Assembly: GCF_900157375.1 (NCBI RefSeq) | Contig: NZ_LT721901.1 | Location: forward strand, 62,001 to 126,000 | Direction of reading: 5' to 3' | From: Mycobacterium rhizamassiliense | GTDB lineage: Bacteria > Actinomycetota > Actinomycetes > Mycobacteriales > Mycobacteriaceae | DNA length: 64,000 nt | Part shown: in pieces, positions 43,583-51,570 of the stretch | How positions within the stretch are numbered: the first letter of the stretch is position 1 | Layout of the letters: the number at the start of each line of letters is the position of its first letter | Made by a program: the position numbers and the translations under genes | Notes under the pieces: generated by a model | What the model was told of the DNA's origin: nothing | The model's database searches: none | The model's input: the letters and a program-made list of their open reading frames with translations, nothing else

Positions 43583-45127
43583 CTAATCCGCCGCGCTCGG
43601 TGGCGACGCCAGCCGGGCCATCCCCCGAAACATCCACGGCGCCCGCTTCACCATTAACGCCACGGCGCGGTCGGACCGTCGCATCGAGGTCCGCGGGCCC
43701 GGGGTGGGCGCCGACGCGAGCTGCACTTCGCGGGATCCGGCGCGCGCACCATGGCGATCGACCTCCATCAGCTGCCAGGTGCCGGGCACCCCGCGCAGCT
43801 CGGTGCTGCCGCGGTCGTGAAAGCCCGTGCCCGAACCGACGACCAGGTCGGTCACGGTCCGGGAGACGAGGATCTCACCGGCACCCGCGCGGCCGAGTAT
43901 GCGCGCGGCGATGTGAACGGCGATCCCACCGATATCGCCGTCGAGCAGCTCGCACTCGCCGGTGTGGATTCCGATGCGGATCTCGATGCCCAGTTTCTCG
44001 GCCTCCCCGTGCAAGGCCTCCGCGCAGCGGATGCCCTGGGTCGGGCCGTCAAAGGTGGTGAGGTGGCCGTCCCCCGTGCTCTTGACCACGGTCCCGCCGA
44101 AGCGCTCGGTCTGTTGCCTGGTGACTTCGTCGAAGCGCTGCAACACCGCACGCCATCGCTCGTCGCCCGCCGCCGCGGCGCGCTCGGTCGATGCGACCAT
44201 GTCACTGAAAAGCACTGTGCGCAAGGCCCGTTGGGATTGCAGCGGGGCCCCATGACTCCCGGTTAAAAACTCCTCGATCACCGGCACGACTCCATCCGGG
44301 TCGGCAATCCAGGGCACATGGTCATCGCTGTCGACCTCGTACATGCGCGCGCCCGGGATGTGGTCGGCGAGGTATCGGCCGAACTGCACCGGAACGAAAT
44401 CTCGCGTGGCATGAATGACGAGACTGGGGGCGCTGATCGTCGGCAGGACCGGCCGGATGTCGATGAGGAACGACGATTCCAACGTCGCGCGTGCCATTCC
44501 CGGACTGGCGCTCATGCGCTCCAGCAATGCCAGCTGCCGGGTCGACGCGATCGATGGCAGCAGACACCGGATGGCTTCGCCGGTACCCCACGACGTGCGG
44601 ACGGCGTGGGCGAAGCGCTGGAAGCCGGCGATCTGATCCACCGTCGGGGTGTAGTCGTCACCCAGCCTGGGCTGCATCCGTTCCCACAGCGCGGCCGGGT
44701 CCGTCTCCATGTCTTCCCAACTCGACCACCCTGCGAACCCGGACGCACCGGTGAGGATCAACGCCCGGGTGCGCTCGGGACGAGTCGCGGCGAACAGCAT
44801 GGTCGCGGGCCCACCCTCGCTCGCCCCGCACAGGACGGCTTTGCCGAACCCGGCGGCATCCATGACCGCCTCGATCTCGGCCGCCCGATCATCGAGGGTG
44901 CGAACTTTAGGCACGGGATCGGACAACCCGACGCCGGCCTTGTCGAATAGCAGCACCCGGCAAAAGGTGCCGAGCCGCTGCATGAACGCCTCGAACTCGG
45001 GCATGCCCCAGAACATCTCGACGTGGCTGACGAACGATCCGGCGAACACCAGATCGATGGGGCCCTGGCCGAACACCTGGTAGGCGAGGCTGAGATCACC
45101 GCAGGCTGCGTACGCCGTTTCAGGCAC
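43583..45127 (-). CDS. alpha/beta-hydrolase fused to a class III adenylate cyclase (LipJ/Rv1900c-like)
   Basis: 514 residues, GTG start. Residues 1-290 are an alpha/beta hydrolase (nucleophile elbow CGASEGG, S103; HATRDFVPV and SDDHVPW for the acid and His). Residues about 298-470 are a class III cyclase homology domain (TVLFSDMVASTE with metal D309; KSTGDGHLTTF with D353). The transition-state Asn of VNxAAR is His here (VHIAARI), as I recall in some mycobacterial hydrolase-cyclases, so activity may be atypical. The architecture matches Rv1900c. Stop abuts the monooxygenase stop (convergent). Confidence 0.88.
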   Translation of the reverse strand: MPETAYAACGDLSLAYQVFGQGPIDLVFAGSFVSHVEMFWGMPEFEAFMQRLGTFCRVLLFDKAGVGLSDPVPKVRTLDDRAAEIEAVMDAAGFGKAVLCGASEGGPATMLFAATRPERTRALILTGASGFAGWSSWEDMETDPAALWERMQPRLGDDYTPTVDQIAGFQRFAHAVRTSWGTGEAIRCLLPSIASTRQLALLERMSASPGMARATLESSFLIDIRPVLPTISAPSLVIHATRDFVPVQFGRYLADHIPGARMYEVDSDDHVPWIADPDGVVPVIEEFLTGSHGAPLQSQRALRTVLFSDMVASTERAAAAGDERWRAVLQRFDEVTRQQTERFGGTVVKSTGDGHLTTFDGPTQGIRCAEALHGEAEKLGIEIRIGIHTGECELLDGDIGGIAVHIAARILGRAGAGEILVSRTVTDLVVGSGTGFHDRGSTELRGVPGTWQLMEVDRHGARAGSREVQLASAPTPGPRTSMRRSDRAVALMVKRAPWMFRGMARLASPPSAAD

Positions 45128-45187
45128 GGCCTGAGCGTACCGAGTGCATCCGAGTCCTGGCCAGCAAATTGTTAGCTCGGAGCGGGC

Positions 45188-45583
45188 TCAGCTCGCCGGA
45201 GGCTCCGCCGCTTTCGGCCCGGGGCGTGCCGCGCCCCACAGCCCCACCGCGATGCCGACCACGGCGCCGCCCAGGCCGATGAGCTGTTGTGAGCGGCGAA
45301 GCTCGCTGTGCACGCTCAAACCGCCGAGCAGGTCGGCCGCATCGGCGCCGCCCGAGGCAAGGAACCAGCCGCGGGTGTTCTTGCCGCGCAGGCCAGCCGT
45401 CGCGAGCAGGCCGCCGATCAACGCGTCGCGATAGGCCATCGAGCGCAACAACAGTCGCGCCGTCGGCGTCGGCTCCGATGGGTCACCCCACAGCCGGTTC
45501 GCACCGAGGGGGTCGACAAGGAAGTGGACTCCTGAGGCGAGTCGGATACTGCCCGCGACAAGCGCGGCACGATCGATCGGCAT
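45188..45583 (-). CDS. small membrane protein (DUF4267-like)
   Basis: 131 residues, ATG. Helices at about residues 5-22, 50-65, 78-88 and 97-115; the pattern SIRLASGVHFLVDP, SMAYRDALIGGLLATAG and SGGADAADLLGGL resembles DUF4267 membrane proteins, an assignment from memory. Function unknown. Confidence 0.7.
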   Translation of the reverse strand: MPIDRAALVAGSIRLASGVHFLVDPLGANRLWGDPSEPTPTARLLLRSMAYRDALIGGLLATAGLRGKNTRGWFLASGGADAADLLGGLSVHSELRRSQQLIGLGGAVVGIAVGLWGAARPGPKAAEPPAS

Positions 45584-45658
45584 GGCGGCAGCCTAGGAGG
45601 TTGTTGGGTGCGAGTTCAATAGGGCGCCGGGACGCGAGGCGAGCCGCCCACGGCGGCG

Positions 45659-46321
45659 ATGGCTACCATGGCCTTCATGTCCGAGCACGTCCATGGTGGC
45701 GACGAGACCGCCGCGCAGGACGTCGGCGAAACGGCTGCCGTTCCCAATTCCGCGCCCACCGAGTCGGTCGGTCTAGCCTGGTCGAGCAACGACGAGGCGG
45801 GCAACGTAAACGAGTCCGACGGCAGCAGGAGCGAGCCGGGAGCGCTGCGGCGGTCATGGAGTTCGACCTGGGGCAGGGCCGGTGCGCTCGTCGCGGCGGG
45901 CGTGGTGCTGGCGGGTGCCATCGTGTTGGCGGGCTGGCTGTTGACCGGGCAGGACAAATCGGGCGGCTCGCAGCCGGCGAGCAAGTCCGCGGCCCAACCT
46001 CCCGCCGCACGCCCGAAGCCGAATCAGGGCGCGCCGACGAGCGGTTCGTCCGCCCCGGCCTCGATCGCGTCCACTCCGGACCAAGACAACAAGTACGTCC
46101 AGACGCTCAACGACCGGGGCATCTCGTTCGCCAATCCGGAGGCCGCCATCTACAACGGCAAGATGGTGTGCCAGGACATCGGGCGCGGAGTGACGGTGCA
46201 GCAGGAAGCCGATGCGTTCCGCGCGAGCAACCCCGGCCTCAGCGGCAGCGCCAATGCCTATGTCGGTATCTCCGTGCGCGCGTACTGCCCGGAAAACAAC
46301 GCCCTGGTCGCCGGATTCTGA
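45659..46321 (+). CDS. membrane-anchored DUF732 protein
   Basis: Up to 220 residues; starts at 45659, 45668 or 45677 are all possible and the ribosome site does not decide. An acidic cytoplasmic N-terminus is followed by one membrane helix (about residues 75-97), a Pro/Ser/Ala-rich linker, and a C-terminal DUF732 domain (FVQTLNDRGISF-like NKYVQTLNDRGISFANPEA; two conserved cysteines in MVCQDI and RAYCPE). DUF732 proteins are abundant, secreted or anchored actinobacterial proteins of unknown function. Another lies at 47681-48076. Confidence 0.8.
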   Translation: MATMAFMSEHVHGGDETAAQDVGETAAVPNSAPTESVGLAWSSNDEAGNVNESDGSRSEPGALRRSWSSTWGRAGALVAAGVVLAGAIVLAGWLLTGQDKSGGSQPASKSAAQPPAARPKPNQGAPTSGSSAPASIASTPDQDNKYVQTLNDRGISFANPEAAIYNGKMVCQDIGRGVTVQQEADAFRASNPGLSGSANAYVGISVRAYCPENNALVAGF

Positions 46322-46442
46322 TCGCGCTGATCACTTTCGGCCGCCCGCGGATCGTTTCGAGTTGCGGCTAGTCCCGGCTTCTCTCACACTCGGAAAATCC
46401 GCCTTGCCCTAAGGCAGAACCAGGAACTAGCGACCCGGGGTC

Positions 46443-46679
46443 ATGTTGAAGTTCGTCGCTCGCCTAGTTCGCCCCACGATCGCTACCGGAATGGTCGTGG
46501 GGCTGATCGCCACGGCCCACACTCCCGCGGTGGCGCCGCTAGCGTGCGGGGTCACCTGGACGATGGTCGGGGGCACCATCATCTTCCTGCCGGACTGCAA
46601 AGATCAGTCGCCGCAGCCACCGCCACCCAGCCCGCAACCCGATCCCGCCACACCGCCGGGTCCACCCTCAACCCCGTAA
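46443..46679 (+). CDS. small secreted Pro-rich protein
   Basis: 78 residues, ATG. Residues 1-33 form a signal peptide (basic KFVARLVRP, hydrophobic core, small residues near AVA). The mature part has two cysteines (CGVTWTMVGG, LPDCKDQ) and a tail of Pro repeats. It is short but coherent; unknown function. A similar layout occurs in several mycobacterial exported peptides. Confidence 0.55.
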   Translation: MLKFVARLVRPTIATGMVVGLIATAHTPAVAPLACGVTWTMVGGTIIFLPDCKDQSPQPPPPSPQPDPATPPGPPSTP

Positions 46680-46728
46680 TCGGTGCGCCTGATTTCCTTG
46701 TCTTACAAGCTAATTGGGAGTGTGCCCA

Positions 46729-46995
46729 CTACGCCGCGCGCACGGACGCAGCGGGGGATTCGGCGCTTCGGTGCCGATGGATCCGGCGCAAGTGCCGAGG
46801 TGGCCGGGAAGCGCGTGCGACCTGCCGGCCGGCGTCGAATTCTGCGTCCGCTACCTCGAAGCCGGGTGCTGCGGTCGGCCAGAACACCCGCGAGCGGCCC
46901 CACATCACGACGATCAGAATGCCGCCGATCGCCTTCAAAACAGTCAGTCCAGACATACATCCGATTACCGCAAGAACGATCCCGGAGACGATCAC
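46729..46995 (-). CDS. DUF6131-like small membrane protein
   Basis: 88 residues, GTG start with AAGGAGAGG five bases upstream. The N-terminus IVSGIVLAVIGCMSGLTVLK followed by AIGGILIVV resembles the short DUF6131 family (one or two helices), whose members are usually 50-60 residues. Here the tail continues into Arg-rich sequence and may be a read-through. A good SigF-type promoter lies upstream (47049-47075). Confidence 0.55.
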   Translation of the reverse strand: MIVSGIVLAVIGCMSGLTVLKAIGGILIVVMWGRSRVFWPTAAPGFEVADAEFDAGRQVARASRPPRHLRRIHRHRSAESPAASVRAA

Positions 46996-47048
46996 ATCGG
47001 CCTCTCCTTATTACGCACCTGTTTAGTTATCCCCGACCGAAGTCGGAG

Positions 47049-47075
47049 GTACCCCCGTTTGGGTAATTCCAATCC
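47049..47075 (-). promoter_or_regulatory. SigF-type promoter for the DUF6131-like gene
   Basis: Read on the minus strand: GGATT (47075-47071), a 16-base spacer, then GGGTAC (47054-47049). This fits GGWWT-N15-17-GGGTAY exactly. The -10 is 53 bases before the GTG at 46995. Confidence 0.65.
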
Positions 47076-47227
47076 AAGTTGTGCGAAGGGGCCTGGCCGG
47101 CGCGCCGGAGAGCCGGTCGTTAGGGTTCAGGTCTACGTCCAGTCACGCGCGTAGCCGGTGGCGCCTGGTTCAGCCACGTCACTCCAACCGCAGTCAGCCG
47201 CACCGCAAAAGGGGATACGCAGCAGTG

Positions 47228-47668
47228 ATGGATGCGACTACACCGATTGACGTGCTACTGGTCGAAGACGATGCCGGCGACGAACTGATCACACGCGAAG
47301 CTTTCGAACAAAACAAGATCCGCAACAGGCTGCACGTGGCCCACGACGGCCAGGAGGGGCTGGACTTCCTCTATCGGCGCGGAGATTTTGCCGAAGCCCC
47401 ACGGCCGGACCTGATCCTGCTCGATCTCAACCTGCCCAAGTACAGCGGGCGCCAGCTGCTCGAGCAGATCAAAAACGATTCCGACCTCGACTCGATCCCG
47501 GTCGTCGTCCTCACGTCGTCGTCACTCGAAGAGGACATCGTGCGCAGCTACAACCTGCACGCCAACGCCTACGTCACCAAGCCGGTCGACCTCGATCAGT
47601 TCTTCAAGGCGATCCGCAAGATCGACAGCTTCTTCGTCGAAGTGGTGCGCCTGCCCCCGCGCTCCTGA
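47228..47668 (+). CDS. single-domain response regulator (Rcp1/CheY type)
   Basis: 146 residues from the ATG at 47228. It is a receiver domain only: acidic pocket LLVEDDAGDE, phospho-acceptor LILLDLNLP, switch Thr/Ser in VVVLTSSS, and Lys in YVTKPVD. The GDELITREAFEQN start is typical of Rcp1-like regulators that partner with phytochrome-type histidine kinases. No kinase gene is adjacent, so it is an orphan here. Confidence 0.92.
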   Translation: MDATTPIDVLLVEDDAGDELITREAFEQNKIRNRLHVAHDGQEGLDFLYRRGDFAEAPRPDLILLDLNLPKYSGRQLLEQIKNDSDLDSIPVVVLTSSSLEEDIVRSYNLHANAYVTKPVDLDQFFKAIRKIDSFFVEVVRLPPRS

Positions 47669-47680
47669 GCCGCGCGCGGC

Positions 47681-48076
47681 TTAGGCAGCCGGCAGCGCGG
47701 GCAACGTCAGGTCGAACCAGATGCCCCCCGGGTTGGGTGGCGGTGGCGGCGGCGGCGTGGCCGGATCACCCAGGTGCTGCGGGCAGTAGACGCTGATCGC
47801 GAGGTGCGTGAAGAGGTCGGCGCCGTCACCCTTGAACCCAGGATTGCTGGTCGACACGTTTTGGATGACGTTGTATTCCGGGTTGCCCTGGTCCATCAGC
47901 GTGCACGCCCGCCTGCCGACCGCGATGGCGGCGGCGGGGCTGTGATAGGTGAGGCCGGCCTTGTCGAGCTGGGCCAAAAAGTTGGCGTCGGGGCCGGACG
48001 GGGTGGGGTCGGCCTGAGCGGGCGGGGCAACGCCGATCACGGTGGCCAGGCTCGCGACCACGAGAAGCTTTCGCAC
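47681..48076 (-). CDS. secreted DUF732 protein
   Basis: 131 residues, GTG start. Signal peptide residues 1-22 ending PPAQA-D. The DUF732 domain follows (FLAQLDKAGLTYHSPAAAIAVG, C in RRACTLMDQG, and VYCPQHL), with the two conserved cysteines. The tail is Pro-rich (PPPPPPPNPGG). Function unknown. Convergent with the response regulator, 12 bases between stops. Confidence 0.85.
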   Translation of the reverse strand: MRKLLVVASLATVIGVAPPAQADPTPSGPDANFLAQLDKAGLTYHSPAAAIAVGRRACTLMDQGNPEYNVIQNVSTSNPGFKGDGADLFTHLAISVYCPQHLGDPATPPPPPPPNPGGIWFDLTLPALPAA

Positions 48077-48193
48077 CGGCTCATCTTCGTATAGATCGGC
48101 GCCGTTGTCCTGGCGACGGCATCATGTCGATGCTGCAAGGTCGACCGTGAAGACCCCGCGCCGCGGACGACTTTCGACCCACTTAGTTGAGGC

Positions 48194-48526
48194 TCATGGC
48201 GCTTCGCCGATGTCGGGAAGCAAGGAAATATCTTCTGGTTGACCATTGCAGAACATTGTGGCGAGTTCACGCACCCGCCGCTTTGCCCATCGAACGTCGA
48301 ATTGACTTAGTACTTGGTATTCATACTTGAAGCGTTCTGCGCGATCGCCCACACGTTTCGCGGCTTGGCTCGTGGCTATGTCTTCGCAGTACCAGTAGAG
48401 AAGATCGTCTAAGCTGCCTGTCTGATCGAAGCCAAGCTTTCCCCGCTCGTAAAAAGTGAAGTGAAACGAGCCGTCGTCGTCGACATAAACATTCAGACCG
48501 TCACGGGTACGGAGCCCAACCGGCAT
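48194..48526 (-). CDS. Imm63-like immunity protein, 5' end interrupted
   Basis: 110 residues from the ATG at 48526. The pattern LNVYVDDDGSFHFTFYERGK, SLDDLLYWYCEDIATSQA, and QFDVRWAKRRVRELA fits Imm63, an immunity family for polymorphic toxins (from memory). The same frame continues upstream with homologous-looking residues (REIDRLSTKLGVPP) but meets a TAA at 48569-48571; before it, an ATG at 48613 would start MNTDRVSDDESARL. So the original gene was probably 139 codons and has acquired a nonsense codon. The remaining ATG could still give most of the domain. Confidence 0.6.
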   Translation of the reverse strand: MPVGLRTRDGLNVYVDDDGSFHFTFYERGKLGFDQTGSLDDLLYWYCEDIATSQAAKRVGDRAERFKYEYQVLSQFDVRWAKRRVRELATMFCNGQPEDISLLPDIGEAP

Positions 48527-48652
48527 GGGAGGAACGCCAAGTTTTGTCGACAGTCGGTCGATCTCACGTTAAAGCCTTGCGGACTCATCGTCCGAGACGC
48601 GGTCCGTATTCATCAAAGATTCCCCTGTTCACCAATTCTCGGAGGCGGATGG

Positions 48653-49069
48653 CTACGGTGCGCCATACATCTCGAGAATGCCAGCGTGCGCAGGCTCGTA
48701 ATAGTTAGCAATGCGATCTCGTACCCAATCCAATGGATTCGCGAAGGACTCATACTCAGCCCTCGCGAGTGCGGCTAACTCCGCCAGTGGACGATCGGGC
48801 CGTTCAACGAACCGGGTGAAGTACTGCCATTTTTTGGCCCGTAGGCCGAACTCGTTGGGGACGTCTAGTGGAGCAATCATGCAATTTACTTCGCCCTCAC
48901 GGGACGACTCGTAAACCTGAACTTTGCAGTCACCCGAGCGGTAGTAGACGACGTGCTGACGTCTCCCGCCTTCATCGGGACTGTCGTCGATCTCATCGAG
49001 GACGAAGCCAAGTTCCGTGAGCAGCGGCCCGATGACGGCTTGAACTTCTGAGGAAAACCGAAGTGCCAC
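48653..49069 (-). CDS. putative immunity protein of the toxin at 49072-51024
   Basis: 138 residues from the GTG at 49069, three bases after the toxin stop; an in-frame TTG at 49096 would overlap the toxin. A small alpha/beta protein, acidic (ELGFVLDEIDDSPDEGG, VYYRSGDCKVQVYESSREGE, WQYFTRFVERPDRP). I do not recognise the family, but immediate position after a polymorphic toxin, size and acidity fit a cognate immunity protein. Confidence 0.6.
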   Translation of the reverse strand: MALRFSSEVQAVIGPLLTELGFVLDEIDDSPDEGGRRQHVVYYRSGDCKVQVYESSREGEVNCMIAPLDVPNEFGLRAKKWQYFTRFVERPDRPLAELAALARAEYESFANPLDWVRDRIANYYEPAHAGILEMYGAP

Positions 49070-49071
49070 AG

Positions 49072-51024
49072 CTACTTTGCTCCAATGTAAACCCAAGAAT
49101 TGCCAACTCGTTCGTATCCGTATGCTGCAGCATGACGATTCAAAAAATCAACCTCCATTGCCGAATATGACCCCACACGACCAAGCATCATGTCCTCCAG
49201 CGAGGTGTACTTCTCGCGATCGAGGATGTAGTCGATGCGCCCGACATGATTTTCCATCTGCGCGCGGAGGAACTGTTCGTTGACCGGCCACACCAGGCTT
49301 TGCTCTTGCTTGCCGAGTCCATAGGTCATGGCGTCCCAGGCCGGATCGCCCGTATCGAAATAGATGCCACCCTCGCCTCTGCCTCCGCCGATGTAACCGC
49401 CATCGTGGCCGTCGAACTTGCCCAGGATCACCCTGTCAGGATTGTCGCCGACGTAGTGGGTCGACATGTCAGCGAGTACGCGGTTGAGGTCCGTGGTGGG
49501 TTCTCCGTGTGCGAACGCGGAATAAAGATCTTGCCCCGCCTGGTCTGCAAACGAATGGTAGTGGATAGGGTTATCGAGGCCGATCGGCGCGTGTGGCAAA
49601 TGTGTTGGGCCGTAATCGATCCCGGCCGCCTCAAGGTCAGCCACTCTGCCTACCGCCGCACCCTCCCCACCGAAGATCATCCCGGGCAACGCCCAGGCAC
49701 CGTCGGAAGCTTTCTGGCCCAAGAAGTAGGCGGGACTCGGCGAGTCCAGCGCGCTCTGGGCTTCATTGATCGCCCCGCCGACCGGATTCACGGCCGTCTC
49801 CGCGGTGCCGCTGAGCAGCTGCGCCCAAGCTTTGAGCGCACCGGGTGCGCCCTTTCCTCCTACCCCAAGGAGATCATGGATCTGCTGTTCCGTGGCGAAC
49901 CAGCGGTCACCGAATCCCTCGCCGAATCCAGGGGGTGGCGGTGCTTTCGGCTCGGAGGGCATGTGATCGGGTATCGATCTGTCGATCCACTGCTGCGGGG
50001 TGGTGCTCAGGTACTCGTTGATGCGCGCCTCGATCTGATCCGGCGGCGTCCCATCGGTCATCATCACTTTGCGAAGCAACGTCCTGGCATTCTCCAACTC
50101 CGCGGGACTCGGCCGGGGCAGCGGGACGCCGCCGGGGCCGGCGTCTGCGGGGCCGCCGGGCAACAGCATTTGTTTCCACGTCTTGGGGGCGCCTCCGACA
50201 CCGGCGGAAGGCGGCCCATTCTTCAGTGGGGCACCGCCGGGCCCGACAGCCGCGGGGTTCGGCGCGCCCTTCGGCGGGGCGCCGCCGGGGGCCGCCTCTG
50301 CGGGAGTGGCGGGCAACACCAAGTCTTTCCACGTCTTTGGCTTGCCCCCGACACCCGCGCCGGCCGGATCCGGCACACCCTTCGGCGGAGCACCGTCGGG
50401 TCCGGCACTTGCCGGACCGCCCGGCATCAACAGGTCTTTCCATGTCTTTGGCTTTTCCCCGGGAGCCGGGTTCGGTGGTCCTTGCTGCGGCGGGGCGCCG
50501 CCCGCCCGGGGGCCCGCGGGGGCTGCCGGAACGTCGCCCACCGCGGAGCCGATAGCCGCGGCGAGCTCGTGATCGGCGTTGTGGGCATGCACCTTGCAGG
50601 CGTTGAGCTCGCCCTGCAATATCTGTAGCTCGTTGGCGAGGTCGATCCGGTGGGTATCGATCCCCTTGTCGCCAAGCTTAATTCGCCAGTCCGCTGTGAC
50701 GGACCAGCCATTCGCCTGGGCGGCCCGTTCGACGTCATCAAGCTCGCGCTCGCACGCAGTCACGTCCCCCTCGGCCTGCGACACCGCCGCGGCCACCTGT
50801 TTGGATTCCGCCCCGTCGGTCTCAATGTCGCGACGAATCTTGCCTAGGTCGACGCGAAAAGCATCTCCCGCCTCTCCCTGCCAATCAGCGAGAACATTGT
50901 GAGCCTGATCCAGGCTATCCCCCAAGTGCTGCAAGGTCTTTGCCCGCCCGCTGGCTGTCTGGAACACCGCGTGGATTGCGTTGGGGTCCCAGCGCTTGAC
51001 GTCAGCAGGAGTCAACGAGCCCAC
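49072..51024 (-). CDS. type VII-secretion-linked polymorphic toxin candidate
   Basis: 650 residues, GTG start. Residues 1-165 are a helical WXG100-like domain with the DWQG turn (47-50) and a long coiled coil. Residues 170-310 are a Pro/Gly/Ala-rich linker with three copies of a KPKTWKDL-type unit (191-198, 228-235, 280-287). Residues about 310-530 are helical with a hydrophobic segment, and the last 110 residues (VILGKFDGHDGGYIGGG, GGIYFDTGD, VNEQFLRAQMENHVGRIDY, EVDFLNRHAAAYGYERVG) are a compact C-terminal domain that recurs, as I recall, at the ends of other mycobacterial T7SS proteins. Layout of secretion domain, linker and toxin tip followed by immunity-like genes is that of LXG/CpnT-style toxins. 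The enzymatic activity is unknown. Confidence 0.72.
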   Translation of the reverse strand: MGSLTPADVKRWDPNAIHAVFQTASGRAKTLQHLGDSLDQAHNVLADWQGEAGDAFRVDLGKIRRDIETDGAESKQVAAAVSQAEGDVTACERELDDVERAAQANGWSVTADWRIKLGDKGIDTHRIDLANELQILQGELNACKVHAHNADHELAAAIGSAVGDVPAAPAGPRAGGAPPQQGPPNPAPGEKPKTWKDLLMPGGPASAGPDGAPPKGVPDPAGAGVGGKPKTWKDLVLPATPAEAAPGGAPPKGAPNPAAVGPGGAPLKNGPPSAGVGGAPKTWKQMLLPGGPADAGPGGVPLPRPSPAELENARTLLRKVMMTDGTPPDQIEARINEYLSTTPQQWIDRSIPDHMPSEPKAPPPPGFGEGFGDRWFATEQQIHDLLGVGGKGAPGALKAWAQLLSGTAETAVNPVGGAINEAQSALDSPSPAYFLGQKASDGAWALPGMIFGGEGAAVGRVADLEAAGIDYGPTHLPHAPIGLDNPIHYHSFADQAGQDLYSAFAHGEPTTDLNRVLADMSTHYVGDNPDRVILGKFDGHDGGYIGGGRGEGGIYFDTGDPAWDAMTYGLGKQEQSLVWPVNEQFLRAQMENHVGRIDYILDREKYTSLEDMMLGRVGSYSAMEVDFLNRHAAAYGYERVGNSWVYIGAK

Positions 51025-51027
51025 CGA

Positions 51028-51336
51028 TCACCCCTGCTCTCGCACCGACCTGAGCGCCCGGGTCGAATCGTCTTCATTCGTGGAGTAACCGACCATCGCT
51101 TCGGCGACGTGCGAACCCAGCCCACCCACCTGGAGCTTGTGGTGGTTGTGTCGGGCTTCCCACCGGGCCGCCAATTGACCCAGCGCCAGCTGCGACGACC
51201 CAACCCAACCTGGGGCCGCATCGGCCAGTCCGCCTTCATGCCCGACGAAGTCGATGGCAGCCTCACCGATCCCATTCAGGACGTGGTTGCTCCCCACGTT
51301 CAGAGCAACGAGGTCAACATCGAGTTGTTCGGCCAC
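51028..51336 (-). CDS. EspC-like (DUF2580) type VII secretion partner
   Basis: 102 residues, GTG start. A helical hairpin with a WVG turn at 44-46 and a C-terminal YSTNE (84-88), which fits the YxxxD/E secretion signal of type VII substrates. The stop lies 3 bases before the toxin start, so the pair is co-transcribed and likely forms a heterodimer for export. Resembles EspC/DUF2580 proteins. No ESX structural genes are in the window. Confidence 0.75.
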   Translation of the reverse strand: MAEQLDVDLVALNVGSNHVLNGIGEAAIDFVGHEGGLADAAPGWVGSSQLALGQLAARWEARHNHHKLQVGGLGSHVAEAMVGYSTNEDDSTRALRSVREQG

Positions 51337-51570
51337 AATGGACCCCCTTCGGTCGCCCGCACTGTGCCGTGAAGTTTAGTCCGATTTGGGACATCACGCC
51401 CCTCACCTCAGCTGGCCGGATGCCCATCCGGATGAGTCGGTGACCAGGCAACTCCTGGCCCCCCACGGGGTCGCGCGATAGGCCTGCGCCGATTCCGTCA
51501 AACGGCACCGGCCTGAAGCGGCTGGGCCGTACGATTCGCAGGCCGGACAGGACAGCGCCTTGGAGGTTTC

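Noticed and set aside
49246..50628. A 460-codon plus-strand frame opposite the toxin gene
   Set aside because: No domain, skewed composition, and the minus-strand protein has a secretion-partner neighbour and recognisable architecture.
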